From assembly GCF_023515955.1 (NCBI RefSeq), contig NZ_CP097322.1, positions 4,202,501 to 4,266,500 of the forward strand: 64,000 nucleotides of DNA. The letters are read 5' to 3'. This document shows, piece after piece, positions 56,958 to 64,000 of this stretch (the first letter of the stretch is position 1; each line of letters begins with the position of its first letter). The position numbers and the translations under genes were made by a program. Under the pieces are notes generated by a model. The model was given only the letters and a program-made list of their open reading frames with translations, ran no database searches and was not told where the DNA came from. Source of the stretch: Streptomyces sp. RerS4 (GTDB lineage: Bacteria; Actinomycetota; Actinomycetes; Streptomycetales; Streptomycetaceae).

Positions 56958-58400
56958 ATGGACCGGACACTCAGGGGACCCGCCGTGTGGGCACTCGTGC
57001 TCACCGGCGCCGCGAGCTTCATGGCCGCCCTCGACAACCTCGTCGTCACCACCGCCCTCCCCGCCATCCGCGCCGACCTCGGCGGCGCGCTGGAGGACCT
57101 GGAATGGACGGTGAACGCGTACACCATCACCTTCGCCGTCCTGCTCATGTTCGGCTCCGCCCTCGGCGACCGCTTCGGGCGCCGCCGGCTCTTCATCGGC
57201 GGCCTCGCCGTCTTCACCGCCGCCTCCGCCGCGGCGGCCCTCGCCCCCGGGATCGACGCCCTGATCGCCGCCCGCGCCGTCCAGGGCGTCGGCGCGGCCG
57301 TCATGATGCCCCTCTCGCTCACCCTGCTCACCGCCGCCGTCCCCGCCGCCCGCCGGGGCACGGCCCTCGGGATCTACGGGGCCGTCGGCGGGATGGCCGT
57401 CGCCAGTGGCCCGCTCGTCGGCGGCAGCCTCACCGAACACATCTCCTGGCAGTGGATCTTCTGGGTCAACGTCCCCCTCGGCCTGGCCCTGATCCCCCTC
57501 GCGCGCCTGCGACTCGCCGAATCCACCCGCCCCGGCGCCCGCCTCGACGTCCCCGGCACGCTCCTCATCAGCGGCGGCCTCTTCGGCATCGTCTACGGCC
57601 TGGTCAACGCCAACGCCCACGGCTGGACCAGCGCCCGCGTCCTGGCCGCCCTCATCGTGGGCACGGCCCTCGTCGCAGGATTCGTCCGCCACGGCTTCCG
57701 CGCCGCGAACCCCATGCTCCCCATGCGCCTCTTCCGCGACCGGGGCTTCTTCGGGATCAACCTCGCCTCGCTGCTGATGTACCTCGGCATGTTCGGCTCG
57801 ATCTTCCTGCTCAGCCAGTTCCTCCAAGGCGTCGCCGGCTACTCGCCCACCCAGGCCGGCCTGCGCATGCTGCCCTGGACCGGCATCGGGATCGTCGTCG
57901 CCCCGCTCGCCGGCATCGTCGCCGACCGCATCGGCGGCCGCCCGGTCGTCGTCGCGGGGCTCACGCTCCAGGCGATCGGCCTCGGCTGGTTCGCGGCGGT
58001 CCTCGGCACGGACGTCCCGTACGTGGACCTGCTCCCCGCCCTCGTCCTCAGCGGGATGGGCATGTCCCTCTACTTCGCCCCCGCCAACCACGTGCTGATG
58101 TCCACCGTGGCCCCCGCCGACCAGGGCACGGCCTCCGGCACCAACAACGCCCTGCGCGAGGTGGGCGGCGCCCTCGGCGTGGCCGTCCTCGCCTCCGTCT
58201 TCGCCGCCCAAGGCGGCTACGAGACCCCGCTGACCTTCACCGAAGGCACCATCCCCGCCCTGTGGATCGGCGCGGCCGTGGTCGCCCTCGCCGCCGCCCT
58301 GGCCCTTCTCCTGCCCCGCCGGCCGAAGCCCGCGCCCACCGCTTCCCCCGAGCCGGCCCCCCTCGTGGCCGCCGCCCACGACAAGGTCCCCGCCGCCTGA
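56958..58400 (+). CDS. MFS drug exporter, DHA2 (14-helix, EmrB/QacA) family
   Basis: 480 residues. Seen: LDNLVVTTALPAIRADLGG (motif D1), GDRFGRRRLFIGG (motif A), RAVQGVGAAVMMPLSL (motif B) and GIYGAVGGMAVASGPLVGG (motif C). Charged Pro/Ala C-terminus. ATG 56958 with CAGGGGG upstream. Regulated by the adjacent TetR on the operator evidence. Substrate unknown. Confidence 0.93.
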   Translation: MDRTLRGPAVWALVLTGAASFMAALDNLVVTTALPAIRADLGGALEDLEWTVNAYTITFAVLLMFGSALGDRFGRRRLFIGGLAVFTAASAAAALAPGIDALIAARAVQGVGAAVMMPLSLTLLTAAVPAARRGTALGIYGAVGGMAVASGPLVGGSLTEHISWQWIFWVNVPLGLALIPLARLRLAESTRPGARLDVPGTLLISGGLFGIVYGLVNANAHGWTSARVLAALIVGTALVAGFVRHGFRAANPMLPMRLFRDRGFFGINLASLLMYLGMFGSIFLLSQFLQGVAGYSPTQAGLRMLPWTGIGIVVAPLAGIVADRIGGRPVVVAGLTLQAIGLGWFAAVLGTDVPYVDLLPALVLSGMGMSLYFAPANHVLMSTVAPADQGTASGTNNALREVGGALGVAVLASVFAAQGGYETPLTFTEGTIPALWIGAAVVALAAALALLLPRRPKPAPTASPEPAPLVAAAHDKVPAA

Positions 58401-58423
58401 CCACGCGGCTCGCGGCCACCGAG

Positions 58424-58440
58424 CTCGCGGTCACCGCGAG
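58424..58440 (+). terminator. Hairpin after the MFS gene
   Basis: 7-bp stem CTCGCGG/CCGCGAG with TCA loop, 24 bp after the stop. Weak terminator candidate. Confidence 0.45.
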
Positions 58441-58471
58441 TGCCCCGCCGTGATGCGAGGGGGGCGGACCG

Positions 58472-58477
58472 TACTCT
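58472..58477 (+). promoter_or_regulatory. -10 box for a probably leaderless murB transcript
   Basis: TACTCT ends 7 bp before the GTG at 58485, the spacing expected when transcription starts at the start codon. No ribosome site precedes the GTG, which supports leaderless initiation. Confidence 0.5.
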
Positions 58478-58484
58478 TGTCCCC

Positions 58485-59540
58485 GTGCAGGAACTCCACG
58501 ATGCCCCCCTCGCCCCGCTGACCACCTTCCGCCTCGGCGGCCCCGCCACCCGGTTGGTCACCGCGACCACCGACGCCGAGGTCGTCGAAACCGTCCGTGC
58601 CGCGGACGCGAGCGGCACCCCGCTGCTGATCATCGGCGGCGGCAGCAACCTGGTCATCGGCGACAGCGGCTTCGACGGCACCGCCCTGCGCATCGCCACC
58701 AGCGGCTTCCGCCTCGACGGCACCACCCTGGAACTCGCCGCCGGCGAGAACTGGAGCGACGCCGTCACCCGCACCGTCGAAGCCGGCCTCGCAGGCATCG
58801 AATGCCTCGCGGGCATCCCCGGCTCCGCCGGCGCCACCCCGATCCAGAACGTCGGCGCGTACGGCCAGGAAGTCCGCGACACCATCACCGAGGTCGTCGC
58901 CTACGACCGCACCACCGGCGAGACGGTCACCCTCACCGCCGCCGAGTGCGCCTTCCGGTACCGCAACAGCACCTTCAAGGACCAGCCCGACCGCTACGTC
59001 GTCCTGCGCGTCCGCTTCGCCCTGGAGGACGCCGGCGGGCTCTCCGCCCCCATCAAGTACCCCGAGACCGCCCGCGCCCTCGGCGTCGAGGCCGGCGACC
59101 GCGTCCCGGCCGCCCTCGCCCGCGAGACCGTCCTGGGCCTGCGCGCCGGCAAGGGCATGGTCCTCGACCCCGCCGACCACGACACCTGGTCCGCCGGCTC
59201 CTTCTTCCACAACCCGATCCTGACCGACGAGGCCTACGCCGCCTTCCTCGCCCGCGTCCAGGACCGCCTCGGCCCCGACACCGCCCCGCCCGCCTACCCG
59301 GCCGGCGATGGCCGTACGAAGACCAGCGCCGCCTGGCTCATCGACAAGGCCGGCTTCACCAAGGGCTACGGCACCGGCCCCGCCCGCATCTCCACCAAGC
59401 ACACCCTCGCCCTCACCAACCGGGGCCAGGCCACCACCGAGGACCTGCTCGTCCTGGCCCGCGAGGTCGTCGCGGGCGTGCACGCGGCCTTCGGCGTCAC
59501 CCTCGTCAACGAGCCGGTGACGGTCGGAGTCCGCCTCTGA
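58485..59540 (+). CDS. murB: UDP-N-acetylenolpyruvoylglucosamine reductase
   Basis: 351 residues; FAD enzyme that reduces UDP-GlcNAc-enolpyruvate to UDP-MurNAc (EC 1.3.1.98) in peptidoglycan synthesis. Seen: FAD-binding LLIIGGGSNLVIGD, IPGSAGATPIQNVGAYGQEV, FRYRNSTFK, and the catalytic Ser in AGSFFHNPIL; a Lys/Glu-rich final region TKHTLALTNRG. Type I MurB. GTG 58485 chosen because the -10 box immediately precedes it and the protein then begins QELHDAPLAPLTTFRLGGPA. Confidence 0.95.
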   Translation: MQELHDAPLAPLTTFRLGGPATRLVTATTDAEVVETVRAADASGTPLLIIGGGSNLVIGDSGFDGTALRIATSGFRLDGTTLELAAGENWSDAVTRTVEAGLAGIECLAGIPGSAGATPIQNVGAYGQEVRDTITEVVAYDRTTGETVTLTAAECAFRYRNSTFKDQPDRYVVLRVRFALEDAGGLSAPIKYPETARALGVEAGDRVPAALARETVLGLRAGKGMVLDPADHDTWSAGSFFHNPILTDEAYAAFLARVQDRLGPDTAPPAYPAGDGRTKTSAAWLIDKAGFTKGYGTGPARISTKHTLALTNRGQATTEDLLVLAREVVAGVHAAFGVTLVNEPVTVGVRL

Positions 59541-59541
59541 C

Positions 59542-60060
59542 ATGCACTGCCCCCTGCACGGGGCCGGAACGGACCCCACGCGCCTGGTGGGACGCCGGAT
59601 CAGCCGGGTCGTCGCGTCCTGGCACATCTGCGAAGGCGAACGCTCCGAGGCGCCGCTCGACGTCTGGCTGATCGACGACGCCGGCGACTCGATCCGGATC
59701 ACCACCGGGTCCGACCAGTGCCTCATCGTCGAGTCCGCCACCCCCCACGAGCCCTACGACATGGGGGAGTGGGGACGCGTCGAGGTCGGCGAGGACCTCG
59801 GGGACCACCCGTTCCTGCGCCACCTCGGCGAGACCGTCACCTCGGTCGCCGAGTTCGCGCTGCCCGAGCAGGGCCGCACGCACCTGGAGATCGGCTTCCC
59901 GGACGGCCACCGCGTGCGCGCCGACTGCCACGAGGGGGACCTGCGGCTCACCCGCCCAGCCAGTGGTCGATGCCCGCCAGCAGCTTGTCCTGCACCTCCC
60001 GCGGCGCCGCCGAACCCCGCACCGACTGGCGGGCCAACTCGGCCAGCTCCGCGTCCGTGA
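59542..60060 (+). CDS. Hypothetical protein; 3' end runs antisense into add
   Basis: 172 residues as read. The first 135 (MHCPLHGAGTDPTRLVGRRI, LDVWLIDDAGDSIRITTGSDQCLIVE, GRTHLEIGFPDGHRVRADCHEGDLRL) look like a compact beta-rich protein and start 1 bp after murB. The last 37 residues are Pro/Ala/Thr-rich and lie antisense to the end of the adenosine deaminase gene (113-bp overlap), which looks like stop-codon loss. No domain recognised. Confidence 0.65.
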   Translation: MHCPLHGAGTDPTRLVGRRISRVVASWHICEGERSEAPLDVWLIDDAGDSIRITTGSDQCLIVESATPHEPYDMGEWGRVEVGEDLGDHPFLRHLGETVTSVAEFALPEQGRTHLEIGFPDGHRVRADCHEGDLRLTRPASGRCPPAACPAPPAAPPNPAPTGGPTRPAPRP

Positions 60061-61000
60061 AGGCGTGGTGGCGGCGGGCGATCTCGTACTGGGCCGCCAG
60101 CCGCGACCCGAACAGCAGCGGGTCGTCCGCGCCCAGCGCCATCGGCACCCCGGCCTCGAAGAGCGTGCGCAGCGGAACGTCCTCGGGCCGCTCGTACACG
60201 CCGAGCGCGACGTTCGACGCCGGGCAGACCTCGCAGGTCACCTGCCGGTCCGCGAGCCGCTTCAGCAGGCGCGGATCCTCGGCGGCCCGGACGCCGTGGC
60301 CGATGCGGGAGGCGTGCAGGTCGTCGAGGCAGTCACGGACGGACGCCGGCCCCGTCAGCTCGCCCCCGTGCGGGGCGGCGAGGAGGCCGCCGTCACGGGC
60401 GATGGCGAAGGCCCGGTCGAAGTCACGGGCCATGCCGCGGCGCTCGTCGTTGGAGAGCCCGAAACCGACGATGCCGCGGTCGGCGTAGCGGACGGCCAGG
60501 CGGGCGAGCGTACGGGCGTCCAGGGGGTGCTTCATGCGGTTCGCGGCGATGACCACCCGCATCCCGAGGCCGGTCTCGCGGGAGGCGGCGTCCACGGCGT
60601 CGAGGATGATCTCGACGGCCGGGATCATCCCGCCGAGGAGGGGCGCGTACGAGGTGGGGTCGACCTGGATCTCCAGCCAGCCGCTGCCGTCCCGAACGTC
60701 CTCCTCGGCCGCCTCACGGACCAGGCGACGGATGTCCTCCGGCTCGCGCAGGCAGTTGCGGGCGGCGTCGTAGAGCCGCTGGAAGCGGAACCAGCCGCGC
60801 TCGTCGGTGGCGCGGAGCTTGGGCGGCTCGCCGGTGGTCAGCGCGTCGGGCAGCCGGACGCCGTACTTGTCGGCGAGCTCCAGCAGGGTCGAGGGGCGCA
60901 TCGAGCCGGTGAAGTGCAGGTGGAGGTGCGCCTTCGGCAGAAGCGCGAGATCGCGTGCGTGCGGGGGGTTCGGGGGGTGCCCCCCTGAATGGGCCAGCAT
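59948..61000 (-). CDS. add: Adenosine deaminase
   Basis: 350 residues. Zinc and substrate motifs in order: KAHLHLHFTGSM (HxH), SAPHGGE-type AAPHGGELTGP with His and Glu, ASRIGHGVRA with catalytic His, and GADDPLLFG with Asp-Asp. Deaminates adenosine/deoxyadenosine to inosine (EC 3.5.4.4) in purine salvage. ATG 61000; transcribed toward the murB group, its 3' end overlapped by the hypothetical gene above. Confidence 0.95.
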   Translation of the reverse strand: MLAHSGGHPPNPPHARDLALLPKAHLHLHFTGSMRPSTLLELADKYGVRLPDALTTGEPPKLRATDERGWFRFQRLYDAARNCLREPEDIRRLVREAAEEDVRDGSGWLEIQVDPTSYAPLLGGMIPAVEIILDAVDAASRETGLGMRVVIAANRMKHPLDARTLARLAVRYADRGIVGFGLSNDERRGMARDFDRAFAIARDGGLLAAPHGGELTGPASVRDCLDDLHASRIGHGVRAAEDPRLLKRLADRQVTCEVCPASNVALGVYERPEDVPLRTLFEAGVPMALGADDPLLFGSRLAAQYEIARRHHAFTDAELAELARQSVRGSAAPREVQDKLLAGIDHWLGG

Positions 61001-61080
61001 TCGGTGATCCTGCCGTACCGCCGCGCTCCGCGGGAGGGGGTTTTACCGATCGGGGGCTTGCCCGTACGCGTGAGCGGGTG

Positions 61081-61112
61081 CCGGCGGGGCCAGGAGTACC
61101 CAGCCCCGCCGG
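61081..61112 (-). terminator. Terminator after aspC
   Basis: Perfect 10-bp GC stem (61081-61090 with 61103-61112), 12-nt loop, 6 bp past the aspC stop on the minus strand; no T-tract. Confidence 0.65.
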
Positions 61113-61118
61113 TCGGGC

Positions 61119-62345
61119 CTAGGCCTTCGCCTCGGCCAGGAGGTTCTGGATGCGGGTCACGCCCTCCACCAGGTCCTCGTCGCCCAGGGCGTAGGAGAGG
61201 CGGAGGTAGCCGGGGGTGCCGAAGGCCTCGCCCGGGACGACGGCGACCTCGGCCTCGTCCAGGATCAGCGCGGCCAGCTCGACGGAGGTCTGCGGACGCT
61301 TGCCGCGGATCTCCTTGCCGAGCAGCTCCTTGACCGAGGGGTACGCGTAGAACGCGCCCTCCGGGGTCGGGCAGAAGACGCCGTCGATCTCGTTCAGCAT
61401 CTTGACCATCGTCTGGCGGCGGCGGTCGAACGCCTTGCGCATCTCCGCGACCGCGTCCAGGTTGCCGGAGACGGCGGCCAGCGCGGCGACCTGGGCCACG
61501 TTGGAGACGTTGGACGTGGCGTGCGACTGGAGGTTGGTCGCGGCCTTGATGACGTCCTGCGGGGCGATGACCCAGCCCACGCGCCAGCCGGTCATCGCGT
61601 ACGTCTTGGCGACGCCGTTCACGATGATGCACTTGTCGCGCAGGGCCGGGACCAGCACCGGGAGCGAGGTGAACTTCGCGTCGCCGTAGACGAGGTGCTC
61701 GTAGATCTCGTCCGTCAGCACCCACAGGCCGTGCTCGGCGGCCCACTCGCCGATCGCGCGGGCGTCGGCCTCGCTGTAGACCGAACCGGTCGGGTTGGAC
61801 GGGGAGACGAACAGGACGACCTTCGTGCGGTCGGTGCGCGCGGCCTCCAGCTGCTCGACGGAGACCCGGTAGCCGGTGGTCTCGTCGGCGACGACCTCGA
61901 CCGGGACACCGCCGGCGAGGCGGATCGACTCCGGGTAGGTGGTCCAGTACGGGGCCGGGACGATGACCTCGTCGCCCGGGTCGAGGATCGCGGCGAAGGC
62001 CTCGTAGATGGCCTGCTTGCCGCCGTTGGTCACCAGGACCTGGGAGGCGTCGACCTCGTAGCCGGAGTCGCGCAGCGTCTTGGCGGCGATCGCTGCCTTC
62101 AGCTCGGGCAGGCCCCCGGCCGGCGTGTAGCGGTGGTACTTCGGGTTGCGGCAGGCCTCGACCGCGGCCTCGACGATGTAGTCCGGGGTCGGGAAGTCGG
62201 GCTCGCCCGCGCCGAAGCCGATCACCGGGCGTCCGGCGGCCTTGAGGGCCTTGGCCTTGGCGTCCACGGCGAGGGTGGCGGACTCGGAAATGGCGCCGAT
62301 ACGGGCGGACACCCGGCGCTCGGAGGAAGGCGTTGCAGAGGTCAT
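61119..62345 (-). CDS. aspC: Pyridoxal-phosphate aminotransferase, aspartate-aminotransferase type
   Basis: 408 residues, class I/II aminotransferase. Seen: [49 protein letters not shown] (Asp212, Tyr215), the PLP-Schiff base Lys247 in [16 protein letters not shown], and the Arg in YLRLSYALG. Probably aspartate/2-oxoglutarate transamination; related enzymes are promiscuous. ATG 62345. Divergent from the tRNA-Trp/secE/nusG block. Confidence 0.93.
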   Translation of the reverse strand: MTSATPSSERRVSARIGAISESATLAVDAKAKALKAAGRPVIGFGAGEPDFPTPDYIVEAAVEACRNPKYHRYTPAGGLPELKAAIAAKTLRDSGYEVDASQVLVTNGGKQAIYEAFAAILDPGDEVIVPAPYWTTYPESIRLAGGVPVEVVADETTGYRVSVEQLEAARTDRTKVVLFVSPSNPTGSVYSEADARAIGEWAAEHGLWVLTDEIYEHLVYGDAKFTSLPVLVPALRDKCIIVNGVAKTYAMTGWRVGWVIAPQDVIKAATNLQSHATSNVSNVAQVAALAAVSGNLDAVAEMRKAFDRRRQTMVKMLNEIDGVFCPTPEGAFYAYPSVKELLGKEIRGKRPQTSVELAALILDEAEVAVVPGEAFGTPGYLRLSYALGDEDLVEGVTRIQNLLAEAKA

Positions 62346-62549
62346 GCGGCCAATCGTCCCAGACGCCCCAGAGGCGCGGCACACCGTTTCAGTCATCGGA
62401 CGAAGCACGTCCGGATGGGGCTCGGAACGGTTCCTGTTCGACGTCAGGGCCAGGAGCACGTACACTCACCTGTCGTTGGTCCTCAACAGCCACCCCAGAG
62501 CGTGAGCACTCCGTGCACTCGCTCGGATGCGGTAGGTTGGGGAGCGCAA

Positions 62550-62622
62550 AGGGTCGTAGCTCAATTGGTAGAGCACTGGTCTCCAAAACCAGCGGTTGGG
62601 GGTTCGAGTCCCTCCGGCCCTG
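62550..62622 (+). tRNA. tRNA-Trp (CCA)
   Basis: Acceptor AGGGTCG/CGGCCCT, discriminator G, anticodon loop CTCCAAA (CCA), T-arm GGGGGTTCGAGTCCCTC. 73 nt. TAGGTT (62533-62538) is a possible -10. It precedes secE, as in mycobacteria. Confidence 0.96.
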
Positions 62623-62727
62623 CTTCACACTCCTTCTCGGACGTGTGCGCAGGTACGTACTTCGATGCAACGCCGTGCGGCGCAACCGGGCGCGGCTACG
62701 GCCACGACCCGGATTCAGGTGAGAGAC

Positions 62728-63009
62728 GTGACGGACGCCCTGGGCTCCATCGACATGCCTGACGCCGATGACGACACGCGCGAGAAGAAGGCCCGCAAGG
62801 GCGGCAAGCGCGGCAAGAAGGGCCCTGTCGGCCGTCTCGCGCTTTTCTACCGCCAGATCGTCGCGGAACTCCGCAAGGTCGTCTGGCCCACTCGAAACCA
62901 GCTCACGACGTACACCACCGTGGTGATCGTGTTCGTCGTCATCATGATCGGTCTGGTGACCGTGATTGACTATGGATTCCAGGAAGCCATCAAGTTCGTC
63001 TTCGGCTGA
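62728..63009 (+). CDS. secE: Preprotein translocase subunit SecE
   Basis: 93 residues; single-helix subunit of the SecYEG channel. Acidic/basic N-terminus (IDMPDADDDTREKKARKGGKRGKKG), then the hallmark FYRQIVAELRKVVWPTRNQL and the membrane helix TVVIVFVVIMIGLVTVIDYG. GTG 62728 is preferred; GTG 62719 is also in frame. Upstream of nusG. Confidence 0.95.
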   Translation: MTDALGSIDMPDADDDTREKKARKGGKRGKKGPVGRLALFYRQIVAELRKVVWPTRNQLTTYTTVVIVFVVIMIGLVTVIDYGFQEAIKFVFG

Positions 63010-63092
63010 TCCCCGCGGAGGGCGGCGCCTGATGGGTGCCGCCCGTTTTCGCATGTTCCACCACCTTTTGTATCCAGGAAGAAGCAGCCACC

Positions 63093-64000
63093 GTGTCTGA
63101 CCCGAACCTGAACGCGAGCCACGACTCCGTCGAGTCCGTCGAGGACGAGCTCGACATCGTCGAGGCGGCAGACGCTGTGGACCCGGACGAAGCCGAGCTC
63201 GCCGACGCCGAGGCCGGCGACGCCGCCGAAGAGGCCGCGCTGCACGTCGAGCCCGCCGAGGACACCGAGGACGCCGACGAGATCGAGGCCGACGCCGAGA
63301 TCGAGTCCGACGAGGCCGCCGAGGTCGCCGCCGAGGGTGACGTCGAGGCCGAAGAGGCCGCCGAGGTCGAGCCCGCCGAGCCGGTGGACCCCATCCAGGC
63401 CCTGCGCGACGAGCTGCGTCTGCTCCCCGGCGAGTGGTACGTCATCCACACCTACGCGGGCTACGAGAAGCGCGTGAAGGCGAACCTGGAGCAGCGTGCC
63501 GTCTCGCTGAACGTCGAGGAGTTCATCTACCAGGCCGAGGTGCCCGAGGAAGAGATCGTCCAGATCAAGAACGGCGAGCGCAAGAACGTCCGGCAGAACA
63601 AGCTGCCCGGTTACGTTCTCGTCCGCATGGATCTGACGAACGAGTCCTGGGGCGTCGTCCGCAACACCCCCGGCGTCACCGGCTTCGTCGGCAACGCCTA
63701 CGACCCGTACCCGCTGACCCTCGACGAGATCGTCAAGATGCTCGCCCCCGAGGCGCAGGAGAAGGCCGCCAAGCAGGCCGCCGAGGAAGCCGGTCTGCCG
63801 GCCCCCGCGGTCAAGCGCACCATCGAGGTCCTCGACTTCGAGGTCGGCGACTCGGTCACCGTCACCGACGGCCCGTTCGCCACGCTCCAGGCGACGATCA
63901 ACGAGATCAACCCGGACTCCAAGAAGGTCAAGGGCCTCGTGGAGATCTTCGGCCGCGAGACCCCGGTCGAGCTGAGCTTCGACCAGATCCAGAAGAACTG
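63093..64000 (+). CDS. nusG: Transcription termination/antitermination protein NusG (cut one base before the stop)
   Basis: 302 residues are visible; the window ends at TG of the stop codon. Residues 1-110 are an acidic Glu/Ala/Asp extension typical of streptomycete NusG. The NGN domain follows ([55 protein letters not shown]) and then the KOW motif ([24 protein letters not shown]). GTG 63093 with AGGAAGAAG upstream. Ribosomal-protein genes normally follow outside the window. Confidence 0.96.
   Translation, partial: MSDPNLNASHDSVESVEDELDIVEAADAVDPDEAELADAEAGDAAEEAALHVEPAEDTEDADEIEADAEIESDEAAEVAAEGDVEAEEAAEVEPAEPVDPIQALRDELRLLPGEWYVIHTYAGYEKRVKANLEQRAVSLNVEEFIYQAEVPEEEIVQIKNGERKNVRQNKLPGYVLVRMDLTNESWGVVRNTPGVTGFVGNAYDPYPLTLDEIVKMLAPEAQEKAAKQAAEEAGLPAPAVKRTIEVLDFEVGDSVTVTDGPFATLQATINEINPDSKKVKGLVEIFGRETPVELSFDQIQKN

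Overview
The window is a high-GC actinobacterial chromosome segment, almost certainly Streptomyces. The codon bias is strongly GC3, GTG starts and 4-bp stop/start overlaps are frequent, and tRNA-Thr, tRNA-Met, rpmG, hadA and hadB lie together, with tRNA-Trp, secE and nusG together further right. That neighbourhood is well known from Streptomyces and, more compactly, from mycobacteria. I see no prophage, insertion sequence, CRISPR array or biosynthetic gene cluster. The content looks like core chromosome with small accessory modules.

Layout. (1) 1-11321: the distal part of a complete type-I NADH dehydrogenase operon, nuoF (partial) to nuoN, closed by a TTCG-loop terminator. nuoG is frameshifted as read. 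(2) 11.3-28.7 kb: mixed genes. These include a Uma2-family protein, two tandem secreted paralogues, fumarylacetoacetase, a HAD phosphatase, an ECF sigma factor with its membrane partner, a GbsR/MarR-type regulator facing a DUF4097 gene and a serine hydrolase, a CocE-type hydrolase, a polyprenyl diphosphate synthase, a LolA-like protein, a ribbon-helix-helix/Fic-like pair, an M28 aminopeptidase and RarD. (3) 28.9-45.7 kb: korB and korA (2-oxoacid:ferredoxin oxidoreductase), a NarL-type response regulator with two paralogous histidine kinases, and a second nuo operon with only A-B-C-H-I-J-K-L-M-N. (4) 45.8-54.4 kb: an htpX-yccF-barstar operon, an APC permease, a SulP transporter, yajQ, tRNA-Tyr, a DUF3574 protein, an NAD(P)H-binding protein and an amidohydrolase. 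(5) 54.7-64.0 kb: tRNA-Thr, tRNA-Met, rpmG, hadA, hadB, a tetR/MFS pair, murB, add, aspC, tRNA-Trp, secE and nusG (only the last base of its stop codon is missing).

How parts may work together. The second nuo operon keeps every visible Fe-S ligand of NuoB and NuoI and all membrane subunits, but has no NADH-input module (E, F, G) and no NuoD. Three kilobases away korAB encodes an enzyme family that makes reduced ferredoxin. A ferredoxin-fed, NuoD-borrowing complex I variant is the most interesting hypothesis here; it is inference from gene content. Two regulatory circuits are readable from DNA: a GCAAC/GTTGC array over both promoters of the 18.7-kb divergon, and identical GTTAGT-N8-ACTAAC sites in front of both tetR and its MFS neighbour.

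Caution on sequence quality. Several genes (nuoG, a small gene at 17.4-17.7 kb, the rarD tail, possibly a small ORF at 13.4-13.5 kb and the nuoC2 tail) need a one- or two-base indel to read normally, usually next to G/C runs. Uncorrected consensus indels explain this more simply than many real pseudogenes.
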